From Pseudomonas protegens (GTDB lineage: Bacteria; Pseudomonadota; Gammaproteobacteria; Pseudomonadales; Pseudomonadaceae), in assembly GCF_003363755.1 (NCBI RefSeq), contig NZ_CP031396.1, positions 4,037,001 to 4,101,000 on the forward strand: a DNA stretch of 64,000 nt, read 5' to 3'. Every line of letters begins with the position of its first letter. The stretch's first letter is position 1. The notes beneath the pieces are model-generated. The model did not search any database, was not told where the DNA came from, and saw only the letters and a program-made list of their open reading frames with translations. The translations under genes and the position numbers were made by a program. This document shows, piece by piece, positions 54,833 through 63,218 of the stretch.

Positions 54833-57800
54833 TCAGCCGATGGTCATCAGGCTGGCGTTGCCGCCGGCCGCTGCGGTGTTGACGCTCAGGGCGCGCTCGA
54901 TCACCAGGCGTTCCAGGGCAATCGCCGTCTCGCCCTGGGACAGGCCCTGGACGCCGACGATGGCGCCGGCACGCTGGGCCACTTGCTGGCAAACGCCGCG
55001 CAGTTGGTCAGAGTCGCCGTGATGCAGGACCGCGTCGAATACCACGTCGTCCTTGGTCCAATCCGCCACCCGCTGGATGCGTGCTTGCACGTCCTTGGGC
55101 AGACGGGCGAACAGCGCCTTGCTGAGGTCGCTTTCCGGCCAGACTGCCGAACCGCCGACGGCCAGTACGGCCGCCAGTTGGGTCAGCAGGTCGCCCTCGA
55201 CCTCCGCCAGGCACAGGACGTGCTCGCGGGGCAGGATGGCGTAGCTGTTGCGCTCGCCGGTCGGGCCGTTCAGCTGGCGGGTGATACCGCTTTGCGACTG
55301 GCTGGCGAACTGTTTGCACAGGGTCGCCAGTTCCACCAGTTTGCTGCTCTCGGCCCAGGCTTGCAGGGCGTTGAGCGGCTTGCCGAGGGCTTCGCGCAGG
55401 CGCAGGTCCGGGGCGTTGGCCGCATCGGCGCGAACGAAGGATTGCTCGATGGCATCCACCGGACGGGTCGACAGCAGGCGGTACAGGTACAACGGACCGC
55501 CGGCTTTCGGGCCGGTGCCCGACAGGCCTTCGCCGCCGAACGGCTGCACGCCGACCACGGCACCGACGATGTTGCGGTTGACGTAGACGTTACCGGCGTT
55601 GACGTTGTCCACCACCTTGGCAATGGTTTCGTCGATCCGGGTGTGCACACCCAGGGTCAGGCCGTAGCCGGAAGCGTTGATCTGGGCGATCAGTTGGTCG
55701 ATGTCTTTGCGCTTGTAGCGCACCACGTGCAACACCGGACCGAAGATCTCGCGCTGCAGTTCATCGAAGCTTTCCAGTTCGATCAGGGTCGGCATGACAA
55801 AGGTGCCACGCTTGCATTCTTCGCTGTCGGCGATGGCCATCTGGTACACGCTGCGACCTTTGTCGCGCATGGCCTGGATGTGCTTCTCGATGCCGGCCTT
55901 GGCTTCGGCGTCGATTACCGGGCCGATGTCCACCGACAGGCGCTCCGGGTTGCCCAGGCGGTTTTCGGCCATGGCGCCCTTGAGCATTTCGATCACGCGG
56001 TCGGCGGAATCTTCCTGCAGGCACAGCACGCGCAGGGCCGAGCAACGCTGGCCGGCACTGTCGAAGGCCGAGGACACCACATCGATGACCACTTGTTCGG
56101 TCAGGGCCGAGGAGTCGACGATCATGGCGTTCTGGCCACCGGTTTCGGCGATCAGCGGGATCGGCCGACCCTGGTTGTCCAGGCGCCCGGCGATGTTGCG
56201 CTGCAGCAGGCGCGCGACTTCGGTGGAACCGGTGAACATCACGCCCTTGACGCGCTCGTCACCGACCAGGCGGGCACCGACGCTTTCGCCCTGGCCCGGC
56301 AGCAGTTGCAGCACGCCTTCAGGAATCCCGGCTTCGAGCAGCAGGCGCACGGCCTGGGCCGCCACCAGCGGGGTCTGTTCGGCCGGCTTGGCCAGTACCG
56401 GGTTGCCGGCGGCGAGGGCGGCGGCGACCTGGCCGCTGAAGATCGCCAGCGGGAAGTTCCACGGGCTGATGCACACCACAGGACCCAGCGGACGGTGGGC
56501 GTCGTTGCTGAAGTCATTGCGGGCCTGCACCGCGTAATAACGCAGGAAGTCCACGGCTTCACGCACTTCGGCGATGGCGTTGGCGAAGGTCTTGCCGGCC
56601 TCGCGGGCCAACAGGCCCATCAGCGGCTGGATCTCGGCTTCCATCAGGTCGGCGGCGCGTTCCAGGATCGCGGCGCGTTCGGCCGGCGGCGTGGCCTGCC
56701 AGATCGGCGCGGCGTTCAGCGCGCACTGGATGGCGTTGTCGACGTCTTCGATCGTGGCTTCCTGGACGTGACCGACCACATCGCGATGATCCGACGGGTT
56801 GAGGACCGGCGCCGGGGTTTCGCTGCTGGCGGCGCAACCGAGCATTGGCGCGGCTTTCCAGTGGTTGTGAGCGCTGGCCAGCAGGGCGCAGGACAACGAC
56901 GCCAGGCGGTGTTCGTTGGCCATGTCGATGCCGGCGGAGTTGGCGCGCTCGCTGCCATACAGGTCACGCGGCAGCGGAATGCGTGGGTGCGGCAGGCCGA
57001 AGCCGCCTTCCAGGGTGGCCATCTGCTCGATCTGCGCCACCGGGTCGGCCACCAGCTCTTGAATCGAGATCGACTGGTCGGCGATGCGGTTGACGAAGGA
57101 GGTGTTGGCGCCGTTTTCCAGCAGGCGGCGTACCAGGTAGGCCAGCAGGGTTTCGTGGGTGCCGACCGGTGCGTACACGCGGCACGGACGGTTCAGCTTG
57201 CCATCGGCAACCTTGCCCACCACTTGCTCGTACAGCGGTTCGCCCATGCCGTGCAGGCACTGGAACTCGTACTGGCCGGGGTAATAGTTCTGACCGGCAA
57301 TGTGGTAGATCGCCGACAGGGTGTGGGCGTTGTGGGTGGCGAACTGCGGGTAGATGACTTCCGGCACCGACAGCAGCTTGCGTGCGCAGGCGATGTAGGA
57401 AACGTCGGTGTACACCTTGCGGGTGTAGACCGGATAGCCTTCCAGGCCTTCGACCTGGGCGCGCTTGATCTCGCTGTCCCAGTAGGCGCCCTTCACCAGG
57501 CGGATCATCAGGCGGTGACGGCTGCGGCGGGCCAGATCGATGACGTAGTCGATGACGTACGGGCAGCGCTTCTGGTAGGCCTGGATCACGAAGCCGATGC
57601 CGTTCCAGCCGGTCAGCTGCGGCTCGAAGCACAGGCGCTCCAGCAGGTCCAGGGACAGCTCCAGGCGGTCTGCTTCCTCGGCGTCGATGTTCAGGCCGAT
57701 GTCGTACTGCTTGGCCAGCAGGGTCAGCGACAGCAGGCGCGGGTACAGCTCTTCCATTACGCGTTCGTACTGGGCGCGGCTGTAGCGCGGGTGCAGCGCC

Positions 57801-58786
57801 GAGAGCTTGATGGAGATGCCCGGGCCTTCATAGATGCCGCGACCGTGGGAGGCCTTGCCGATGGAGTGGATGGCCTGCTCGTAGGACGCCAGGTATTTCT
57901 GCGCGTCGTGCTCGGTCAGTGCCGCTTCACCGAGCATGTCGTAGGAGTAGCGGAAGCCCTTGGCTTCGAACTTGCTGGCATTGGCCAGGGCTTCGGCGAT
58001 GGTTTCGCCGGTGACGAACTGCTCGCCCATCAAACGCATGGCCATGTCCACGCCCTTGCGGATCATCGGCTCGCCGCTCTTGCCGATGATGCGGCTCAGG
58101 GAGGAGGTCAGGCCGGCCTCGTTGTGGGTCGACACCAGCTTGCCGGTGAGCAACAGGCCCCAAGTGGCGGCGTTGACGAACAGCGACGGGCTGTTGCCCA
58201 GGTGCGGCTGCCAGTTGCCGGTGCTGATCTTGTCGCGGATCAGTGCGTCACGGGTGCCCTTGTCGGGGATGCGCAGCAGGGCCTCGGCCAGGCACATCAG
58301 TGCCACGCCTTCCTGGGACGACAGGGAGAACTCCTGCAGCAGGCCCTGGACGATACCGGCACGGCCACCGGCACTCTTCTGGTTACGCAGCTTCTCGGCG
58401 ATCGAGGCGGCCAGCTTGTTGGCGGCTTCGGCGGTGGCGGCCGGCAGACGCGCCTGCTCCAGCAGCATCGGCACCACTTCCGGTTCCGGGCGGCGGTAGG
58501 CAGCGGTGATCGAGGCGCGCAGCACCGATTGCGGGAGGATGCTCTCGGCAAATTCGAGGAAGCATTGGTGAGCGTGATCGGTCAGCACATCGCCGGCGTC
58601 GTCGCCGTCCTTGGTGGTGACACTGCTCAGCTCGGTCAGGGTTGCACCACCCTCGAGTTTTTCCAGGTAATTGAAAATCGCCTGCTTGATCAGCCAGTGC
58701 GGCGTACGATCGATCGAGGTCGCAGCGGCCTTGAGGCGCTCGCGGGTTGGGTCGTCGAGTTTGACCCCGAGGGTGGTGGTAGCCAT
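54833..58786 (-). CDS. putA: Trifunctional proline dehydrogenase / P5C dehydrogenase / regulator PutA
   Basis: 1317 residues from the ATG at 58786 (GAGGAT upstream). The N-terminal ribbon-helix-helix (TTTLGVKLDDPTRERLKAAATSIDRTPHWLIKQAIFNYLEKLE) binds DNA, so this is the trifunctional form. The FAD proline dehydrogenase barrel (SIKLSALHPRYSRAQYERV, LMIRLVKGAYWDSEIKRAQVEG) and the NAD+ P5C dehydrogenase follow (VCISPWNFPLAIFSGQ, ETGGQNAMIVDSSA, catalytic Cys in GQRCSALRVL). It converts proline to glutamate at the inner membrane and, without proline, should repress both put genes through the boxes in the divergent promoter region. Confidence 0.96.
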   Translation of the reverse strand: MATTTLGVKLDDPTRERLKAAATSIDRTPHWLIKQAIFNYLEKLEGGATLTELSSVTTKDGDDAGDVLTDHAHQCFLEFAESILPQSVLRASITAAYRRPEPEVVPMLLEQARLPAATAEAANKLAASIAEKLRNQKSAGGRAGIVQGLLQEFSLSSQEGVALMCLAEALLRIPDKGTRDALIRDKISTGNWQPHLGNSPSLFVNAATWGLLLTGKLVSTHNEAGLTSSLSRIIGKSGEPMIRKGVDMAMRLMGEQFVTGETIAEALANASKFEAKGFRYSYDMLGEAALTEHDAQKYLASYEQAIHSIGKASHGRGIYEGPGISIKLSALHPRYSRAQYERVMEELYPRLLSLTLLAKQYDIGLNIDAEEADRLELSLDLLERLCFEPQLTGWNGIGFVIQAYQKRCPYVIDYVIDLARRSRHRLMIRLVKGAYWDSEIKRAQVEGLEGYPVYTRKVYTDVSYIACARKLLSVPEVIYPQFATHNAHTLSAIYHIAGQNYYPGQYEFQCLHGMGEPLYEQVVGKVADGKLNRPCRVYAPVGTHETLLAYLVRRLLENGANTSFVNRIADQSISIQELVADPVAQIEQMATLEGGFGLPHPRIPLPRDLYGSERANSAGIDMANEHRLASLSCALLASAHNHWKAAPMLGCAASSETPAPVLNPSDHRDVVGHVQEATIEDVDNAIQCALNAAPIWQATPPAERAAILERAADLMEAEIQPLMGLLAREAGKTFANAIAEVREAVDFLRYYAVQARNDFSNDAHRPLGPVVCISPWNFPLAIFSGQVAAALAAGNPVLAKPAEQTPLVAAQAVRLLLEAGIPEGVLQLLPGQGESVGARLVGDERVKGVMFTGSTEVARLLQRNIAGRLDNQGRPIPLIAETGGQNAMIVDSSALTEQVVIDVVSSAFDSAGQRCSALRVLCLQEDSADRVIEMLKGAMAENRLGNPERLSVDIGPVIDAEAKAGIEKHIQAMRDKGRSVYQMAIADSEECKRGTFVMPTLIELESFDELQREIFGPVLHVVRYKRKDIDQLIAQINASGYGLTLGVHTRIDETIAKVVDNVNAGNVYVNRNIVGAVVGVQPFGGEGLSGTGPKAGGPLYLYRLLSTRPVDAIEQSFVRADAANAPDLRLREALGKPLNALQAWAESSKLVELATLCKQFASQSQSGITRQLNGPTGERNSYAILPREHVLCLAEVEGDLLTQLAAVLAVGGSAVWPESDLSKALFARLPKDVQARIQRVADWTKDDVVFDAVLHHGDSDQLRGVCQQVAQRAGAIVGVQGLSQGETAIALERLVIERALSVNTAAAGGNASLMTIG

Positions 58787-59252
58787 ATTTTTATCCTCAT
58801 GTTTGCCACGCACGTGTGGCATCAGCTGGCGGCAAGATTATCCGTGCGCCGAAATAGGTGCAACCGGGTGCAACCCTTTTTTCGCTGGAATAAATAGCAG
58901 CTCGTCAGGAAATCAATATTGCCTCCTGGCTCCCGTATTGCCTTGGTGCATTTAATTCTGGCGGGTGGATTTCTTGCTCCAAAAAGGAGCAAAAAAGTTG
59001 TCGTCGTCGGTAAATGCGACAAGGTGCAACTTAATTGGATGAAACTGGTTGCACCTTGTTTAATTTGTTGAATAGGATTCGCGCCCAAGGTGCAACCTGT
59101 CTTTTGCGACTCGGTTCATCGGCCAATGGCTTTCCTGGGGAAACATTGGTCATAAAACGTGCGCGATGGCCGATCGTCTTCCAAACTGTAAAAGCTGGGT
59201 GACGGTACTGCTGACCGCCGCTACATAAAAACAAAGCCAGGGCGTAACTCAA
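58787..59252. promoter_or_regulatory. putA-putP divergent promoter region with repeated GTTGCA operator boxes
   Basis: 466 bp. GTTGCA, known as the PutA operator core in E. coli, occurs (either strand) at 58859-58864, 58869-58874, 59025-59030, 59048-59053 and 59091-59096. The third and fourth form a perfect 12-bp inverted repeat, ACAAGGTGCAAC at 59019-59030 and GTTGCACCTTGT at 59048-59059. Facing putA there is a -10-like GATAAT on the minus strand (58842-58837), just below the first two boxes. A further hairpin TTGCTCC/GGAGCAA lies at 58974-58992. The boxes fit autorepression by PutA. Confidence 0.8.
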
Positions 59253-60737
59253 ATGAGTGCAAGCAATCCAACCTTGATCACGTTCGTGATCTACATCGCA
59301 GCAATGGTGCTGATCGGCTTCATGGCCTATCGCTCCACCAACAACCTTTCCGACTACATTCTTGGCGGCCGCAGCCTGGGCAGCGTGGTGACCGCGCTTT
59401 CCGCTGGTGCTTCCGACATGAGTGGCTGGCTGCTGATGGGCCTTCCGGGCGCTATCTACATGTCGGGTCTGTCGGAGAGCTGGATCGCCATCGGACTGAT
59501 CGTCGGTGCCTACCTGAACTGGCTGTTCGTTGCCGGTCGTCTGCGGGTGCAGACCGAGCACAACGGTGATGCTCTGACCTTGCCGGACTACTTCTCCAGC
59601 CGTTTCGAAGATAAAAGCGGCCTGCTGCGCATCATCTCCGCAGTGGTGATCCTGGTGTTCTTCACCATCTACTGTGCCTCCGGCATCGTGGCCGGTGCCC
59701 GTCTGTTCGAAAGCACCTTCGGCATGCCTTACGAGACGGCGCTGTGGGCTGGCGCGGCGGCGACCATTGCTTACACCTTTGTTGGTGGCTTCCTGGCGGT
59801 GAGCTGGACCGATACCGTGCAGGCCACGCTGATGATCTTCGCGTTGATCCTGACCCCGATCATCGTGCTGTTGGCCACCGGTGGCGTCGATACCACCTTC
59901 CTGGCGATCGAAGCCAAGGACCCGACCAGCTTCGACATGCTCAAGAACACCACCTTTATCGGCGTGATCTCGCTGATGGGCTGGGGCCTGGGCTACTTTG
60001 GTCAGCCACACATCCTGGCGCGTTTCATGGCGGCGGATTCGGTGAAGTCGATCGCCAATGCCCGTCGTATCTCCATGACCTGGATGATCCTGTGCCTGGG
60101 CGGCACCGTGGCCGTGGGCTTCTTCGGTATCGCCTACTTCTCGGCCCATCCTGAAGTGGCCGGTCCGGTGACCGAGAACCCTGAGCGTGTGTTCATCGAA
60201 CTGGCCAAGCTGCTGTTCAACCCGTGGGTAGCCGGCGTGTTGCTGTCGGCCATTCTGGCGGCGGTGATGAGTACCCTGAGCTGCCAGTTGCTGGTGTGCT
60301 CCAGCGCCCTGACCGAAGACTTCTATAAAGCCTTCCTGCGCAAGCACGCCTCTCAAGTTGAGCTGGTATGGGTCGGTCGCGCCATGGTGCTGGTGGTGGC
60401 GCTGGTCGCCATCGCCATGGCCGCCAACCCGGAAAACCGCGTGCTGGGCCTGGTGAGCTACGCCTGGGCCGGCTTCGGTGCGGCGTTCGGTCCTGTGGTG
60501 CTGATCTCGGTGCTCTGGAAGGGCATGACCCGTGACGGCGCGCTGGCCGGGATCATCGTCGGTGCCGTCACCGTGATCCTGTGGAAACACTTCGCTCTGC
60601 TGGGTCTGTACGAAATCATCCCGGGCTTCATCTTCGCCAGCCTGGCAATCGTGCTGGTGAGCAAGATGGGTGCTCCAAGCGCTGGCATGGTTCAGCGTTT
60701 TGAAGCGGCCGAGAAGGATTTCAAGCTCAACCACTGA
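59253..60737 (+). CDS. putP: Sodium/proline symporter PutP
   Basis: 494-residue SSS-family transporter with about thirteen membrane helices. Signature blocks are LGGRSLGSVVTALSAGASDMSGWLLMGLPGAIYMSG, DALTLPDYFSSRFED and FLAVSWTDTVQATLMIFALILTP, and the later AAVMSTLSCQLLVCSSALTEDFYKAF. It imports proline with Na+. It is transcribed away from putA, sharing the operator region, so uptake and degradation are regulated together. Confidence 0.96.
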   Translation: MSASNPTLITFVIYIAAMVLIGFMAYRSTNNLSDYILGGRSLGSVVTALSAGASDMSGWLLMGLPGAIYMSGLSESWIAIGLIVGAYLNWLFVAGRLRVQTEHNGDALTLPDYFSSRFEDKSGLLRIISAVVILVFFTIYCASGIVAGARLFESTFGMPYETALWAGAAATIAYTFVGGFLAVSWTDTVQATLMIFALILTPIIVLLATGGVDTTFLAIEAKDPTSFDMLKNTTFIGVISLMGWGLGYFGQPHILARFMAADSVKSIANARRISMTWMILCLGGTVAVGFFGIAYFSAHPEVAGPVTENPERVFIELAKLLFNPWVAGVLLSAILAAVMSTLSCQLLVCSSALTEDFYKAFLRKHASQVELVWVGRAMVLVVALVAIAMAANPENRVLGLVSYAWAGFGAAFGPVVLISVLWKGMTRDGALAGIIVGAVTVILWKHFALLGLYEIIPGFIFASLAIVLVSKMGAPSAGMVQRFEAAEKDFKLNH

Positions 60738-60772
60738 GTGCGCAAATCCTGCCCTGATCGTTCGGGGCAATG

Positions 60773-60812
60773 AAAACGGCCCGCTGCGTCACCGCAGCGG
60801 GCCGTTTTTTTT
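60773..60812 (+). terminator. Rho-independent terminator of putP
   Basis: Perfect 16-bp arms AAAACGGCCCGCTGCG (60773-60788) and CGCAGCGGGCCGTTTT (60793-60808), four-base TCAC loop, then a run of T. It starts 36 bases after the putP stop. Confidence 0.95.
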
Positions 60813-60821
60813 TGCGGTTCG

Positions 60822-61107
60822 GGTAGCTGCTGCCGCAGGCTGCGAACCAGATGGGCAGCATTCCGGCGCAGCGTTGGCGGCGCTCTGAAGAACGCCAAGG
60901 GCTCGTCTGGCAATCGCCAGGCAAGGCCTTGCAGGCCTTTGCGCAGCCTCGCCATGGCTCGGCAGCGGCTACAGACCAATGCCGGTCCGGGAGTGGTGTA
61001 GCCGCTGCCGCAGGCTGCGAACGGCCCGTAGGGCCGCGGCGCTCTCAAGGCCGATGAGCTCCGACGGGGGATCGCCAGGCAAGGCCTTGCAGGCTCGGCA
61101 GCGGTAG
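60822..61107. repeat. Two tandem REPIN-like units
   Basis: Unit A (about 60822-60974) and unit B (about 60997-61107) both open with GTAGC(C/T)GCTGCCGCAGGC and TGCGAA, and both contain GATCGCCAGGCAAGGCCTTGCAGG or a close variant. Both end with CTCGGCAGCGG followed by TA or CTACAG. Each unit is an inverted pair and the two stand in direct order. They occupy almost the whole gap between putP and the DUF2165 gene. Confidence 0.75.
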
Positions 61108-61109
61108 GG

Positions 61110-61604
61110 TCAGTGCAGTTCTGCGTCCGGCTGGTTGAGGAAGATCAACACGCCAAGGATCGCCATGTAGAACTTGAAGGCCGCGTCCTGGCCATTCCAG
61201 GTCTGGGATTGCCACATCATGAACCACTCGCCACCCACCACCATGAAGCCGAAGAACCAGACGCAGAAGCCCAGGCAGAAGCCGGCAATGGCCCAGCCTT
61301 TGCGCCGGTTGAAGTAGCTGGCGACACCGTGTCGCGCCAGCCACAGGCGCAAGGCGCCAACGGCCAGCAATACCCCGGTCAGGGCCTCGCCGGTAATGAT
61401 CAGCCAGTAGCCGACATTCCACAGCAGAGGCAGGGTCAGGGCGCGGTCGGTGGCGGTGTTGCCGGGGAAGACGCTGTCCATGCTCAGTACGTGCTGGACA
61501 AAGGCGAAGTTGGAGTCGTAGTCGCTGATGTTGTTGTAAGCCACCAGCAAGGCGAACGCCGCCACTGCCAGGGTCATGGTGATTTTTACGTAACGCACAA
61601 TCAT
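61110..61604 (-). CDS. DUF2165 family small membrane protein
   Basis: 164 residues from the ATG at 61604 (AAGGAAC upstream). Four hydrophobic segments: ITMTLAVAAFALLVAYNNI, LLWNVGYWLIITGEALTGVLLAVGAL, GWAIAGFCLGFCVWFFGFMVVGGEWF and FKFYMAILGVLIFLNQ. The FVQHVLSMD stretch and GEWFMMWQSQTWNGQDAAF are typical of DUF2165. Function unknown in the family. It is not obviously in an operon with metY, 121 bp upstream. Confidence 0.9.
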   Translation of the reverse strand: MIVRYVKITMTLAVAAFALLVAYNNISDYDSNFAFVQHVLSMDSVFPGNTATDRALTLPLLWNVGYWLIITGEALTGVLLAVGALRLWLARHGVASYFNRRKGWAIAGFCLGFCVWFFGFMVVGGEWFMMWQSQTWNGQDAAFKFYMAILGVLIFLNQPDAELH

Positions 61605-61725
61605 GTTGGGTTCCTTTGAGGGTGAGTAATGATCCTGGGGGCTGGTTGGGGGTGGATGCGTCGGTGCCAACGCGCTGGGGGGATTTGGGGGGATGGCCCT
61701 GGCGTCTGCTGCCAGGGCCGATGAA

Positions 61726-62997
61726 TCAGGCTTGTTTCAGCGCCTGGTCAAGGTCCTCGAGCAGGTCCTCGATGGCCTCGATGCCGACCGAAAGGCGGAT
61801 CATCTCCGGCTTGACGCCGGCCTTGGCCTGCTCTTGTTCGTTCATTTGCCGGTGGGTGGTGGACGCCGGGTGGCAGGCCAGGGACTTGGCGTCGCCGATG
61901 TTTACCAGGCGCTTGAAGATCTGCAGGGCGTCGTAGAAGCGCACGCCTGCGGCATAGCCGCCTTTTAGGCCGAAGGACAGGATCGCCGACGGCTTGCCCT
62001 GCATGTACTTGCGCGCCAGTTCATGGTGCGGGTGATCGGCCAGGCCGGCGTAGCTGACCCAGGCCACCAGCGGGTGGTCCTTGAGGAACTGCGCGACCCG
62101 GATCGCGTTGTCGGTGTGGCGCTCCATGCGCAGGGCCAGGGTTTCCAGGCCTTGCAGCAGGAGGAAGGCGTTCATCGGCGCCAGCGCCGCGCCGGTGTTG
62201 CGCAGTGGTACGGTGCGGGCCCGGGCGATAAAGGCAGCCGGGCCGAACTTTTCGGTGTAGACCACGCCGTGGTAGGCCGGCTCCGGGGTGTTGAGGCTGG
62301 CGAACTTCTGCGGATGCTCGGCCCAGGGGAAGTTGCCGCTGTCGACGATCACCCCGCCCAGGGAGTTGCCGTGGCCGCCGACGTACTTGGTCACCGAGTG
62401 CACCACGATGTCGGCGCCGAACTGGATCGGCTTGCACAGGATTGGCGTGGCCACGGTGTTGTCCACCATCAGCGGTACGTTGCGGGCGTGGGCGGCCTGG
62501 GCCAGGCCCTCGATGTCGACGATGTTGCCCGCCGGGTTGCCGATGCTTTCGCAGTACACCAGCTTGGTCTTGTCGTCGATCAGCTCGGCGATGGCCTCTG
62601 GCGAATCGTCCCGGGCGAAGCGCACTTCGACCCCGAAGCTGGGCAGCAGGTGGGCGAACAGGGTGTAGGTACCGCCGTACAGCTGGGGTGTGGAGACAAT
62701 ATTGTCCCCGGCCTGGGTCAGCGTCTGGATCGCGTAGTGGATCGCCGCGCTGCCAGCCGCCACCGCCAGCCCGGCGATCCCGCCTTCCAGGGCGGCCATG
62801 CGCTGTTCCAGCACATCGTTGGTGGGGTTCATGATGCGGGTGTAAATGTTGCCGGGCACATCCAGGTTGAACAGGTCCGCCCCGTGCTGGGCGTTGTCGA
62901 ATTCGAAGGCGACGTTCTGGTAGATGGGCACGGCCACGGCCTTGGTGGTCGGGTCCGACTTGAATCCATGGTGCAGCGCAATCGTTGCGTCTTTCAT
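61726..62997 (-). CDS. metY: O-acetylhomoserine sulfhydrylase (Cys/Met metabolism PLP enzyme)
   Basis: 423 residues from the ATG at 62997 with GAGGAT upstream. PLP-fold type I enzyme: the cofactor Lys is Lys204 in HSVTKYVGGHGNSLGGVIVD, and YTRIMNPTNDVLEQRMAALEGG, VSTPQLYGGTYTLF and MVDNTVATPILCKP are family blocks. The length and the FDNAQHGADLFNLDVPGNIY segment favour the O-acetylhomoserine aminocarboxypropyltransferase group over cystathionine enzymes. It makes homocysteine (or methionine) directly from sulfide or a thiol. Confidence 0.9.
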   Translation of the reverse strand: MKDATIALHHGFKSDPTTKAVAVPIYQNVAFEFDNAQHGADLFNLDVPGNIYTRIMNPTNDVLEQRMAALEGGIAGLAVAAGSAAIHYAIQTLTQAGDNIVSTPQLYGGTYTLFAHLLPSFGVEVRFARDDSPEAIAELIDDKTKLVYCESIGNPAGNIVDIEGLAQAAHARNVPLMVDNTVATPILCKPIQFGADIVVHSVTKYVGGHGNSLGGVIVDSGNFPWAEHPQKFASLNTPEPAYHGVVYTEKFGPAAFIARARTVPLRNTGAALAPMNAFLLLQGLETLALRMERHTDNAIRVAQFLKDHPLVAWVSYAGLADHPHHELARKYMQGKPSAILSFGLKGGYAAGVRFYDALQIFKRLVNIGDAKSLACHPASTTHRQMNEQEQAKAGVKPEMIRLSVGIEAIEDLLEDLDQALKQA

Positions 62998-63218
62998 AAA
63001 TCCTCGACTCAGTAGCAATCCGTTTTATGAGCACAGCCAGGCAGGTCGTGTGCCCGCGCAGCAGTCAGTGGTCCCGTGTGTCTGAGTCGCCAGCAACCGC
63101 TTGAGGTGCCCGCCGCTTGGCCGCGAGCGGGCGCGTCAGTGTCCAATAGGCGCGGCGGATGGGCAAGGGGGCGCTGGCTTGCCGGGAGCGGGGCGGCCGT
63201 CCTTGGCCAATGGCGGTT

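Noticed and set aside
54983..58897. A 1304-codon open frame opposite putA
   Set aside because: Same reason; it mirrors the putA codon pattern and runs into the operator region, which is clearly not coding.
63019..63218. Possible small gene or regulatory RNA between metY and the kinase gene
   Set aside because: Only imperfect GC-rich palindromes were seen (around 63108-63134) and no convincing frame with a ribosome-binding site.
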